A DNA stretch of 6,924 bases from an uncultured Anaerolineaceae bacterium (lineage in GTDB: Bacteria > Chloroflexota > Anaerolineae > Anaerolineales > Anaerolineaceae): positions 1 to 6,924 of the forward strand of contig CALAEB010000476.1 of NCBI GenBank assembly GCA_937890875.1, written 5' to 3'. The notes beneath the pieces were generated by a model that worked only from the letters and a program-made list of their open reading frames with translations, was not told where the DNA came from and made no database searches. Made by a program: the position numbers and the translations under genes. This document shows, piece after piece, positions 1 through 5,822 of the stretch. Positions within the stretch are counted from its first letter, which is position 1. Each line of letters opens with the position of its first letter.

Positions 1-759
1 GGCAATCGGTTCCCGCAGCGGCAGCCCGGCAAATAACAGGAAATGAACCTTTTTTTCACCGGTCCGCACGGAAAACGTTTCGCCCCGGTTCAACAGGACC
101 GCCCGTTTTTCCGGAATCTCGACTTCCCCGTCCTTCTCAGGGAAAAATGCCGCGCCTGCCATGATATAAACAAATAGGGTCAGTTCCGGGTCCGTCTTAA
201 TTTTCCAGTCATGGCCGGGTTCAAGTTCGATATCCAGGAAAGTCATATCCACATAACGTCCCCGAAAAGCGCCGGCAGTCCCCCGATAATTACCGGAAAT
301 GATCTTGACCACGCTGCCGGTTTCGCTGATCACAGGGACGTTTTCCGCTTCAATATCTCCGTATTGCGGCTTGGTCATCTTATCCTTTGCCGGCAGATTC
401 AGCCACAATTGAACGCCCAGCATCCGCTCGGCAGCCTTGGGCATCTCCTGATGAATGATACCGCCGCCGGCGGTCATCCACTGGCAGCAGCCATCCAAAA
501 TGCTGCCGCTGTTGCCGAGACTGTCACCATGCTCAATGTCGCCGCGGACCAGATAAGTCACCGTTTCGATTCCCCGGTGCGGATGCCAGGGAAATCCTTT
601 CACATAATCGGCCGGATCGGTTGAATCAAACGCGTCCAGCATCAAAAAAGGGTCGAAATCTTCGACAGTGAGATTGCTCAAAACACGGACAAGCTTTACA
701 CCCGCGCCATCATACTGTGTTGTACCGGTTACAATTTTGTTAACAGTTCTGATCATCAT
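1..759 (-). CDS. Pirin family protein (C-terminus cut by window edge)
   Basis: The reading frame is open from an ATG at 759 through position 1, giving 253 residues without a stop. Pirins are usually about 280-300 residues, so only the C-terminal tail is missing. The N-terminal cupin holds the family signature HPHRGIETVTY at residues 59-69 and GGGIIHQEMP at 98-107. His59, His61, His103 and Glu105 match the four metal ligands of characterised pirins (His, His, His, Glu). The residues PWHPHRG and QWMTAGGG are also typical. Known pirins are cytosolic; some are iron proteins with quercetinase activity, others are stress or transcription cofactors, and the substrate here cannot be read from the sequence. 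A GGAAAG-type ribosome binding site lies upstream of the ATG at 759; a second ATG follows at once (756). It is downstream of, and co-oriented with, the extradiol dioxygenase gene, separated by 262 bp. The family call is firm, the function is not. Confidence 0.95.
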   Translation of the reverse strand, partial: MMIRTVNKIVTGTTQYDGAGVKLVRVLSNLTVEDFDPFLMLDAFDSTDPADYVKGFPWHPHRGIETVTYLVRGDIEHGDSLGNSGSILDGCCQWMTAGGGIIHQEMPKAAERMLGVQLWLNLPAKDKMTKPQYGDIEAENVPVISETGSVVKIISGNYRGTAGAFRGRYVDMTFLDIELEPGHDWKIKTDPELTLFVYIMAGAAFFPEKDGEVEIPEKRAVLLNRGETFSVRTGEKKVHFLLFAGLPLREPIA

Positions 760-1021
760 GCCCTTTCTTTCCTTGGGAACCAAATACTTTTTCGATCTGC
801 GAAATCGAATTTAAATCTGCGGCCGGACGACGGCCCGATAACGCTATTCTGAAAAGCATCCGCTGTTTGCTTCTCCAAACAGGAATTCGAAATCAGGCCG
901 ATCCTTCCGATATCAACGGACTGTTGCGCACCTTGATCCGATTCGAATTGCCGTTATAGCAATCGAAATCAGAATTCCATAGCCGAAATCCCCGCCGGCA
1001 GCCCGGCTGGAGTGGAGTTTC
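760..1021 (-). other. Intergenic gap between the dioxygenase and pirin genes
   Basis: No gene is seen in this gap. Reading on the minus strand, just after the dioxygenase stop there is a small GC-rich dyad (GCCGG at 994-998, CCGGC at 1003-1007), but no T-run follows, so it is at best a weak terminator. Further on, TGCTATAAC at 961-953 resembles an extended -10 box without a good -35; it is a candidate pirin promoter with a leader of nearly 190 nt. A GGCCG/CGGCC hairpin (821-835) and a direct repeat of ATCTGCG at 795-801 and 815-821, exactly 20 bp apart, lie nearer the pirin start. The block CGAAATCAG occurs twice (888-896 and 964-972). None of these is strong alone. Confidence 0.3.
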
Positions 1022-1795
1022 TCATTGAAACAGATACCCTGTCATGGACATGGACCCCATCACACAGTCATCATTAAAAACCGACACACTGTCCTCCGCT
1101 TCCACCGCGCCCAGCGCATACAGCAGCGGAGCAAAATGATCCGGTGTGTAGAACGCAAGCCGGGAGGATTCCCCCGCCCTTTCATAATGGACCACGTTAT
1201 CGAAATCGCCGGCAAGGATGCTGGTCTTGATATAGGAATCAAATTCTTCCGCCCAGGGATACCCGCCTTCCATATCCCAATTGATCCGGGCCAGATTATG
1301 GACAACGTTGCCGCTGCCCAGAATGAGCACCCCTTCTTTGCGCAGCGGGCGCAGTTCCTGCCCGATTCGGAAGATTGTCTGCGCGTCCGCCCGGCGGTCC
1401 ACACTCAGCTGGAAGACAGGAATGTCCGCCGCGGGAAGCATCCGGCACAGTACGGACCACGTGCCGTGATCAAACCCCCAGCGGTTATCGATCTGCACCT
1501 CATCCGAGATAAGGTCAGCCGTCAAACGAGCGAAGTGAGGGGACCCCGGCGCATTGTAAACGATCCGGTATAACGGATCCGGGAAACCGTACATATCGTA
1601 AATCATGCGGGGAGCTTCCGCATCCGTCGTTCGGCTCCCATCGGTATACCAGTGCGCCGAGACACACAAAATCGCTTCCGGACGGGGCAATTCCCTGCCC
1701 AACGCTTCCCATTTTTCCGTAAAAGGATTTTTTTCAATCGCGTTCATCGGAGAACCGTGCCCGACAAAGATTACCGGGGATCGTTTATTCTGCAT
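1022..1795 (-). CDS. DODA/YgiD-type extradiol ring-cleavage dioxygenase (LigB superfamily)
   Basis: This 257-residue protein has the full length and all landmarks of the class III extradiol dioxygenase family that includes 4,5-DOPA dioxygenase (E. coli YgiD, plant DODA). The motifs in order are GHGSPMN (12-18), SAHW (46-49), YGFPDPLY (69-76), GFDHGTWS (107-114), GSGNVVHNL (160-168) and TPDHFAPLLY (217-226). His13, His48 and His220 are the expected metal ligands, and His110 and His166 are the conserved active-site histidines, so the enzyme looks intact. The family cleaves catechol-type rings with O2 in the cytosol; the true substrate of bacterial members is mostly unknown. The start at 1795 is supported by AAAGGA about 9 nt upstream and by a promoter with about a 60-nt leader. 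It diverges from the AraC regulator, a natural candidate to control it, and lies upstream of the pirin gene. The family call is firm; the symbol ygiD is withheld because orthology is not shown. Confidence 0.95.
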   Translation of the reverse strand: MQNKRSPVIFVGHGSPMNAIEKNPFTEKWEALGRELPRPEAILCVSAHWYTDGSRTTDAEAPRMIYDMYGFPDPLYRIVYNAPGSPHFARLTADLISDEVQIDNRWGFDHGTWSVLCRMLPAADIPVFQLSVDRRADAQTIFRIGQELRPLRKEGVLILGSGNVVHNLARINWDMEGGYPWAEEFDSYIKTSILAGDFDNVVHYERAGESSRLAFYTPDHFAPLLYALGAVEAEDSVSVFNDDCVMGSMSMTGYLFQ

Positions 1796-1863
1796 ACACT
1801 CGTCCTTTCATAACCTGAACAACAATTCTGATACTTTCTTCGCCATATACTGCAAGGCAATCA

Positions 1864-1891
1864 ATTATTGGTTGTTTCTCTTTATTGTAAA
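1864..1891 (-). promoter_or_regulatory. Sigma-A-like promoter for the dioxygenase gene
   Basis: On the minus strand TTTACA (1891-1886, five of six matches to the -35 consensus) is followed after 16 bp by AATAAT (1869-1864, five of six to the -10 consensus). The predicted start near 1857 gives a leader of about 60 nt to the dioxygenase ATG. An imperfect dyad, CAATCA (1858-1863) and TGGTTG (1869-1874), surrounds the -10 box and could be an operator. The -35 overlaps that of the opposite promoter. Confidence 0.6.
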
Positions 1892-1913
1892 GGAAAAATG
1901 AAAAGGATATAAT
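1885..1913 (+). promoter_or_regulatory. Sigma-A-like promoter reading toward the AraC regulator
   Basis: TTGTAA (1885-1890, four of six) and a perfect TATAAT (1908-1913) are separated by the ideal 17 bp. Transcription would begin near 1920 and run about 240 nt before the regulator's start codon. Its -35 box shares five of six positions with the minus-strand -35 of the dioxygenase promoter, so the two promoters probably compete for polymerase. Confidence 0.65.
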
Positions 1914-2160
1914 CTGGTTGATAAATAAGCTGCCGGTTTGGGACAACCCGTGCTGCATAATTTCTATGGATACGGTACAAAAAAAGCCGTATAAACAGAC
2001 ACAACGGTAATCTGCGTTTTTGTAAAAAGATATCTGTTGTTTGCCTTCATCGAACGGACTACAAACGAACAATAAATGTTCTTATCTTTATATCGCTTGG
2101 GATTTAAACCTACTTTTATTATGGAAAAGAGTCATGTGATACAGTTACGGTGAAATGCCA
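1914..2160 (+). other. Long non-coding leader of the AraC regulator gene
   Basis: This stretch of about 240 nt lies between the promoter at 1885-1913 and the regulator start and holds no convincing gene. It contains the dyads ATACGG (1970-1975) with CCGTAT (1987-1992), AACAGA (1994-1999) with TCTGTT (2033-2038), and a perfect GAACA-ATAAA-TGTTC element at 2067-2081. The AACAGA/TCTGTT pair overlaps an alternative ACAAC/GTTGT pairing. These could be operator sites or leader structure; I recognise no known riboswitch. A ten-codon frame from 2121 to 2153 ends one base before an ATG but has no ribosome binding site. Confidence 0.35.
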
Positions 2161-3129
2161 ATGGAATCGTTCGTTCTGATAAAAGACCTGTATGGGCCGA
2201 AAATAAGCCCGGACATACAACCCGGAGAACAAACCGCCTACAAAATCGAAAATGAAAGCGGCAACGGGAAGGTTATCCATTATCAGGTATTCCGAGGAAT
2301 TGACCTGTTCTATAATGACTTGTCACTTTATCGATGCAAGCCAAACAATTCCCCTCAGCGAGATTTGATAGAAATCAACTATTGCAGGGCGGGGCAATTC
2401 GCCTGCGAATTCTGCGACGGCGCTTCAGCCTATCTTGAACAGGGCGATCTTGCGATTAACCTACTGACCAATCAACTTGCCCATTCTCACTTCCCACAAT
2501 CCCGCTATCAAGGGATATCGATTACGATTGATATCCCTCAGGCATTGGGTACAATCACAACTGTATCTGAAGTATTAGGAAACCTGTTCATTGATCCTTA
2601 CGCCATCCGGGATAAATTATGCGAAAATAATACCTGTTTTATCATGCGTGCGCAGGGAACGGTCCATCGCATTTTTTCGGAACTTTATACCACGCCGGAC
2701 AATCTCAAACCGGGATACTCGAGAATAAAAGTGCTTGAATTGCTTCATTTCCTCAGCAACTTGAATACTGCCGGCTCATGTGAAAAATGCCCTTATTATT
2801 CAAAAAAACAGATCATGATCACCCGGCAGGTCAAAAATCATATAATCACCCACCTGGATGAGCCGGTTACGATCAACGACCTGGCCAAGAAATATCAGAT
2901 TGGCGTAACCCCATTAAAAGCTTGTTTTAAAGACATTTATGGAACCACCATCGGAAACTATCGAAAGAATTACAAAATAAAAGCTGCCGCAGTCATGTTA
3001 CAGGACTCCGATGACAGTATCGCAGTAATTTCAAACAAAGTTGGTTACAAAAACCAAAGCAAATTTGCGTCCGCATTTAAAAAGATGATGGACGTTTCCC
3101 CTACGGACTATCGAAAAATCAAAGACTAA
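2161..3129 (+). CDS. AraC/XylS-family transcriptional regulator
   Basis: The protein is 322 residues from the ATG at 2161 (324 from the ATG at 2155). The 2161 start is preferred because GGTGA at 2149-2153 lies 7 nt before it but only 1 nt before 2155. The C-terminal ~104 residues (219-322) form an AraC DNA-binding domain: a first helix-turn-helix around 237-261 (TINDLAKKYQIGVTPLKACF) and a second around 286-308 (ISNKVGYKNQSKFASAFKK), followed by the family hallmark SPTDYR. The N-terminal ~200 residues are a cupin-like sensing region of a type common in Clostridia (ELIEINYC-like segment, then YLEQGDLAIN); the ligand is unknown. A CEKCPYY segment (Cys207, Cys210) joins the two halves. It diverges from the dioxygenase gene with overlapping promoters, so it may regulate that gene and itself; that is inference. 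It has its own terminator. Confidence 0.93.
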   Translation: MESFVLIKDLYGPKISPDIQPGEQTAYKIENESGNGKVIHYQVFRGIDLFYNDLSLYRCKPNNSPQRDLIEINYCRAGQFACEFCDGASAYLEQGDLAINLLTNQLAHSHFPQSRYQGISITIDIPQALGTITTVSEVLGNLFIDPYAIRDKLCENNTCFIMRAQGTVHRIFSELYTTPDNLKPGYSRIKVLELLHFLSNLNTAGSCEKCPYYSKKQIMITRQVKNHIITHLDEPVTINDLAKKYQIGVTPLKACFKDIYGTTIGNYRKNYKIKAAAVMLQDSDDSIAVISNKVGYKNQSKFASAFKKMMDVSPTDYRKIKD

Positions 3130-3179
3130 ACGGAGCAAAAAAAGACCCGCCGGGATTGAAGAAAACGAATGCAGACCAT

Positions 3180-3224
3180 AAAATAGAGCATAGTTAGTCT
3201 ACCCTAACTGTGCTCTATTTTTTT
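3180..3224 (+). terminator. Rho-independent terminator after the AraC regulator
   Basis: The arms 3181-3197 and 3204-3220 form a 17-bp stem with a single T-G wobble and a six-base loop (TCTACC). The stem runs directly into TTTTTTT (3218-3224). It is about 50 bp after the regulator's stop codon and separates it from the GLUG-repeat gene. Confidence 0.93.
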
Positions 3225-3270
3225 CGGCACATTAGGACTTCCTAAAAAGCAGATACGATAGGAGCGTATA

Positions 3271-4503
3271 ATGAAAAAAAGAATCTCAAGTTTATTTTTA
3301 ATCCTCGTCGCAGTTATACTCGCGTCGTTCACCGGATACGGCTTGTCTTATGCAGATACGGCAACCGATGTGCAGTTGGCTGAGGCATCCACCGAAATCG
3401 CGGCAGGTATATTTGCCGGCGGCAGCGGAACGGAAGCAGATCCCTGGCAGATCGCGACAGCGGAACAATTGGATTCCGTCCGCGATTATCTGGATGGTTT
3501 TTTTGTATTGACGGCGGATATTGACTTATCCGGTTATGAAAACTGGGAACCGATCGGCGCATTCGTTCCGGTGTCAGAAGAAGAGGAAGAAACACCCGAA
3601 CTGGATCTTGCGTTTACCGGCACCTTTGACGGCGGCAACCATAAAATCTCAAACGTCCATATATTGAAAGAAACAACAGAAGGGGTCGGATTGTTCGGTT
3701 GCGTTGCGGGAGACCAGGCCTCCATTAAAAATCTCATCGTTGAAAATGTCGACGTAACAGGGGGCATGTTGGTCGCCGGGGTTGTTGGATACAGCCAATT
3801 CACCAATACGATCGATTCCGTTTCTTTGATCGGAGAAAACAACATCACCGGCGGTTTCCTGGTTGGGGGCATTGCCGGCGGTGGTTTCAGTAACATTCAA
3901 AATTGCAGCGCAGACGCGAATGTAACGCTGGTGGGGGACGGAGCACAAGGGATCGGCATTCTGGCCGGCGGGATGGAAACCAGTTCGATTATCGATTCCT
4001 CAGCGACCGGAACCGTGACCGTGACCGGGGACAGCAGTTTCAGCATTGGAGGATTGGCCGGCGCGGTTCATGAAGGTCAGACGGTAGAAGACTGTCAGGC
4101 GGATGTCGTTATCACGGTCGGTGAAAATAACAGTATGATCGGCGGATTGATCGGAAATGCCGGCACTTATGACGCGGAAAATCCTACACTGATCAGCAAC
4201 GCCTCCGTGACAGCAGTAATTAATGCCCCCGACAGCGCTGAACGCATTGGTGGCCTCGTGGGTGGTGGTTTTTACCTCAACCTCTATAAGGAATATCGCC
4301 CGGTTCCGACTATTTTGAAAATAGTCGACGGTAAAACTTCCGGCAGTATTGACGGCGGTATGATCGTCGGCACAATTGCGGGGTATACCTACAATGATTC
4401 CATTGTTGAAAACAGTGAAAGCACAATGACCGTCAACGGCGCAACAGATGCAGATCAGATTGGTGCAACCGAGGAAACAGTCGGATTGGATGATTTGAAA
4501 TAA
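3271..4503 (+). CDS. Secreted GLUG-repeat protein
   Basis: This 410-residue protein starts with a signal peptide: MKKR, a hydrophobic stretch at 8-25, and probable cleavage after SYA (residue 28). Residues 50-96 carry the segment typical of GLUG proteins (GGSGTEADPWQIATAEQLD, then LTADIDLSGY and W-PIG). A short acidic loop (EEEEE, 103-107) leads into FTGTFDGGNHKI (115-126). About eight glycine-rich GLUG-like turns follow at 138-143, 167-173, 198-203, 227-233, 259-264, 290-295, 326-331 and 366-371, spaced mostly 30-36 residues, as expected for a right-handed beta-helix or solenoid. No LPXTG motif, membrane helix, SLH or other wall-binding domain is seen, so it appears to be released or held by an unknown partner. 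Many GLUG proteins are adhesin-like; the function here is unknown. AGGAG lies 6 nt before the ATG. No convincing promoter was found in the 46 bp after the preceding terminator. Confidence 0.88.
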   Translation: MKKRISSLFLILVAVILASFTGYGLSYADTATDVQLAEASTEIAAGIFAGGSGTEADPWQIATAEQLDSVRDYLDGFFVLTADIDLSGYENWEPIGAFVPVSEEEEETPELDLAFTGTFDGGNHKISNVHILKETTEGVGLFGCVAGDQASIKNLIVENVDVTGGMLVAGVVGYSQFTNTIDSVSLIGENNITGGFLVGGIAGGGFSNIQNCSADANVTLVGDGAQGIGILAGGMETSSIIDSSATGTVTVTGDSSFSIGGLAGAVHEGQTVEDCQADVVITVGENNSMIGGLIGNAGTYDAENPTLISNASVTAVINAPDSAERIGGLVGGGFYLNLYKEYRPVPTILKIVDGKTSGSIDGGMIVGTIAGYTYNDSIVENSESTMTVNGATDADQIGATEETVGLDDLK

Positions 4504-4521
4504 TCGCAGCACAAGCCGCAA

Positions 4522-4588
4522 CCATTGAATAAACAAAAAATATGATTCCGTCTGAACAGCGGAATCATATTTTTTGTTTATTCAATGG
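4522..4588. terminator. Perfect 29-bp inverted repeat, bidirectional terminator
   Basis: The arms 4522-4550 and 4560-4588 are exact reverse complements over 29 bp, with a nine-base loop (TCTGAACAG). The inner stem TATGATTCCG/CGGAATCATA is followed by TTTTTT on either strand, so it can stop the GLUG gene (plus, ends 4503) and the EFR1-type gene (minus, ends 4720). This suits its place between convergent genes. The stem is much longer than an intrinsic terminator needs. Confidence 0.88.
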
Positions 4589-4719
4589 GCCACGTCCGAT
4601 TTGTCCAATATGGAAAATAAAAATACTCGAAAAAATAAAATATCCTTTTATCTTTTTGAAAGCACTTATTATACTGTCACCGAAATTATGCTTGAATCAG
4701 ATAAAAAAAGCAGAGCCTG

Positions 4720-5484
4720 TCAGAGGAGCGTCACATTCGGGTTGATGTAGCGTTCCTTCTTCTGCGTCAGGCGGCCGAAATCGATCGATTTCACCGGGCA
4801 AACGTTGATGCACCCCATGCAAAGTTCACAATGATGGTTCCAGACCGGTTTCCGCTCCCGCAGAACAATGTTCCCGACGCCGCAAATCCGTTCGCATTTT
4901 CCGCAGCCGATACAACGATCGGAAATGTGGAAATGCCGGTCCAGACCGGCAGCCAATCCGATGAAGGCCCGATTGAACAGACCGCCGACATATCGGAACG
5001 GAACATTTCCGGCATATTCGAATGCCGCCGCCTGCTTCCCGCGGATGGTCACACCGAGCTCGGCGATTTTCTGCTCCGCGTTTGTAAACAGCATCCGCTC
5101 CCGTTCCTCGCCGAAACGGTCATACAGGAGGATGAAGTTCTCGGGCATCAGAATGGAAGTGCCGGCCTGCAGCGTTTTTCCCTTCTGCCGTAAATAATGC
5201 GCTGTCTGCTTCAAAAAGACACCGGACGAACCGCCGCAGTTCGCGACACAAAACAGATACGGATCGCCCTGGATCGACAGATTTTTAAGAAAAGCATGCG
5301 CAATTCCCGGCAGTCCGCCGAAATAAACCAGAAAAACAAATCCGGCCCGCTCCACACCGGTGGGGATATCGCCGCTGTGTTTCGCGATATTAATGACCTC
5401 ACAGTTTCCCAGCACTTCGGCAATCCCCTGCGCAAGCTGCAGGCTGTTCCCGGTACCGGTAAAATAGAAAATCACGTTTTGCAT
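4720..5484 (-). CDS. EFR1-type flavodoxin/ferredoxin fusion protein
   Basis: The protein has 254 residues. Residues 1 to about 150 form a flavodoxin-like domain, with the FMN phosphate loop FTGTGNS at 8-14, VYFGGLPG at 53-60 and VANCGGSSG at 80-88. Residues 186-235 hold two [4Fe-4S] cluster motifs: CIGCGKCERIC (Cys191, 194, 197, 201) and CELCMGCINVCP (Cys219, 222, 225, 229). All eight cysteines are present. This arrangement is that of the EFR1 family of clostridial electron carriers, presumed cytosolic; partners are usually unknown. AGGAGG lies 4-5 nt before the ATG at 5484, which fixes the start. The gene is monocistronic here, converging on the GLUG gene and backing onto the repeat-rich region that precedes the phosphoesterase. 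The minus-strand T-run just after its stop has no stem, so the shared hairpin at 4522-4588 is its likely terminator. Confidence 0.92.
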   Translation of the reverse strand: MQNVIFYFTGTGNSLQLAQGIAEVLGNCEVINIAKHSGDIPTGVERAGFVFLVYFGGLPGIAHAFLKNLSIQGDPYLFCVANCGGSSGVFLKQTAHYLRQKGKTLQAGTSILMPENFILLYDRFGEERERMLFTNAEQKIAELGVTIRGKQAAAFEYAGNVPFRYVGGLFNRAFIGLAAGLDRHFHISDRCIGCGKCERICGVGNIVLRERKPVWNHHCELCMGCINVCPVKSIDFGRLTQKKERYINPNVTLL

Positions 5485-5519
5485 GCTGCCTCCTTTTCAT
5501 CAACAGCGTTGTCAATCGG

Positions 5520-5547
5520 ATTATAAACCGAGAAAGCAGATTGTGAT
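5520..5547 (-). promoter_or_regulatory. Probable promoter of the EFR1-type gene
   Basis: A perfect TATAAT (5525-5520, minus strand) lies 16 bp downstream of ATCACA (5547-5542, four of six to the -35 consensus). The start point would be near 5513, leaving a leader of about 28 nt that includes the AAGGAGG site. A TTGACA at 5515-5510 has no -10 at a workable distance and is probably chance. Confidence 0.5.
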
Positions 5548-5579
5548 TCCGATACAGTGTCAGGTCAGCGATTTGAAAA

Positions 5580-5656
5580 CGGTATTGGTTATACCGAATA
5601 TGGGCTGATCTGCCATGTACCCTTTATTAATCATACAAATTTTCTTCCCATATTCG
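5580..5656. repeat. Two dyads upstream of the tandem repeat
   Basis: CGGTAT (5580-5585) and ATACCG (5591-5596) form a 6-bp stem with a five-base loop. Sharing its right edge, CGAATATGGG (5595-5604) has an exact reverse complement, CCCATATTCG, at 5647-5656, with 42 bp between. The two stems share CG at 5595-5596 and so cannot both form fully. Function is unknown: regulator sites or a structured RNA are possible. No gene is seen in 5485-5700. Confidence 0.5.
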
Positions 5657-5700
5657 AAAGGCTTGCTTGAATTTCGAATTGCTGGTGCTGGGAGAACCAT

Positions 5701-5811
5701 CCGAATAAAAACATAAAAGTCGTTATATAGGAACCGTTTATCAACAGGCGTTGACATCAATGCAAATAATTCGTATTTATTTACAAACTATTCATCTTCT
5801 TTTTAAAATAC
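5701..5811 (+). repeat. Tandem promoter-bearing repeat, copy 1
   Basis: This unit aligns along its whole length with 5823-5932, at about two-thirds identity by eye, with well-kept blocks such as GTTATAT-AGGAA, ATGCAAAT, TTCG, TTTACA and ATTCAT. It contains the dyad TCAAC-AGGC-GTTGA (5741-5754), a second dyad AAATA-ATTCG-TATTT (5764-5778), and then a promoter-like pair. The reading frames of the two copies differ, so the conservation is not for coding. Confidence 0.75.
5780..5809 (+). promoter_or_regulatory. Promoter-like pair in repeat copy 1
   Basis: TTTACA (5780-5785) and TAAAAT (5804-5809), each five of six to consensus, are 18 bp apart. The predicted transcript would start near 5816, run through repeat copy 2 and reach the phosphoesterase gene with a leader of about 165 nt containing both copy 2 dyads. 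Confidence 0.45.
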
Positions 5812-5822
5812 CAAAGAATCTC

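Noticed and set aside
211..624. 137-codon plus-strand frame opposite the pirin gene
   Set aside because: It is the antisense shadow of the pirin coding sequence, which has all family motifs on the other strand.
1785..2072. 95-codon minus-strand frame spanning the divergent promoter region
   Set aside because: It begins with TTG, has no ribosome binding site, overlaps the dioxygenase start and both promoters, and its translation resembles no protein family.
2121..2153. Ten-codon upstream frame ending one base before an ATG of the AraC gene
   Set aside because: The overlap is suggestive of coupled translation, but no ribosome binding site precedes it and the peptide is not recognisable.
3232..3259. 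Promoter for the GLUG gene (TTAGGA, 16 bp, TACGAT)
   Set aside because: Both boxes are poor, and the predicted start would fall after the ribosome binding site, leaving no usable leader.
4542..4745. 67-codon plus-strand frame after the GLUG gene
   Set aside because: It starts inside the hairpin terminator, lacks a ribosome binding site and runs into the antisense of the EFR1-type gene.
5560..5760. 66-codon minus-strand frame upstream of the EFR1-type gene
   Set aside because: It covers the dyads and repeat copy 1, has no recognisable domain and no convincing ribosome binding site.
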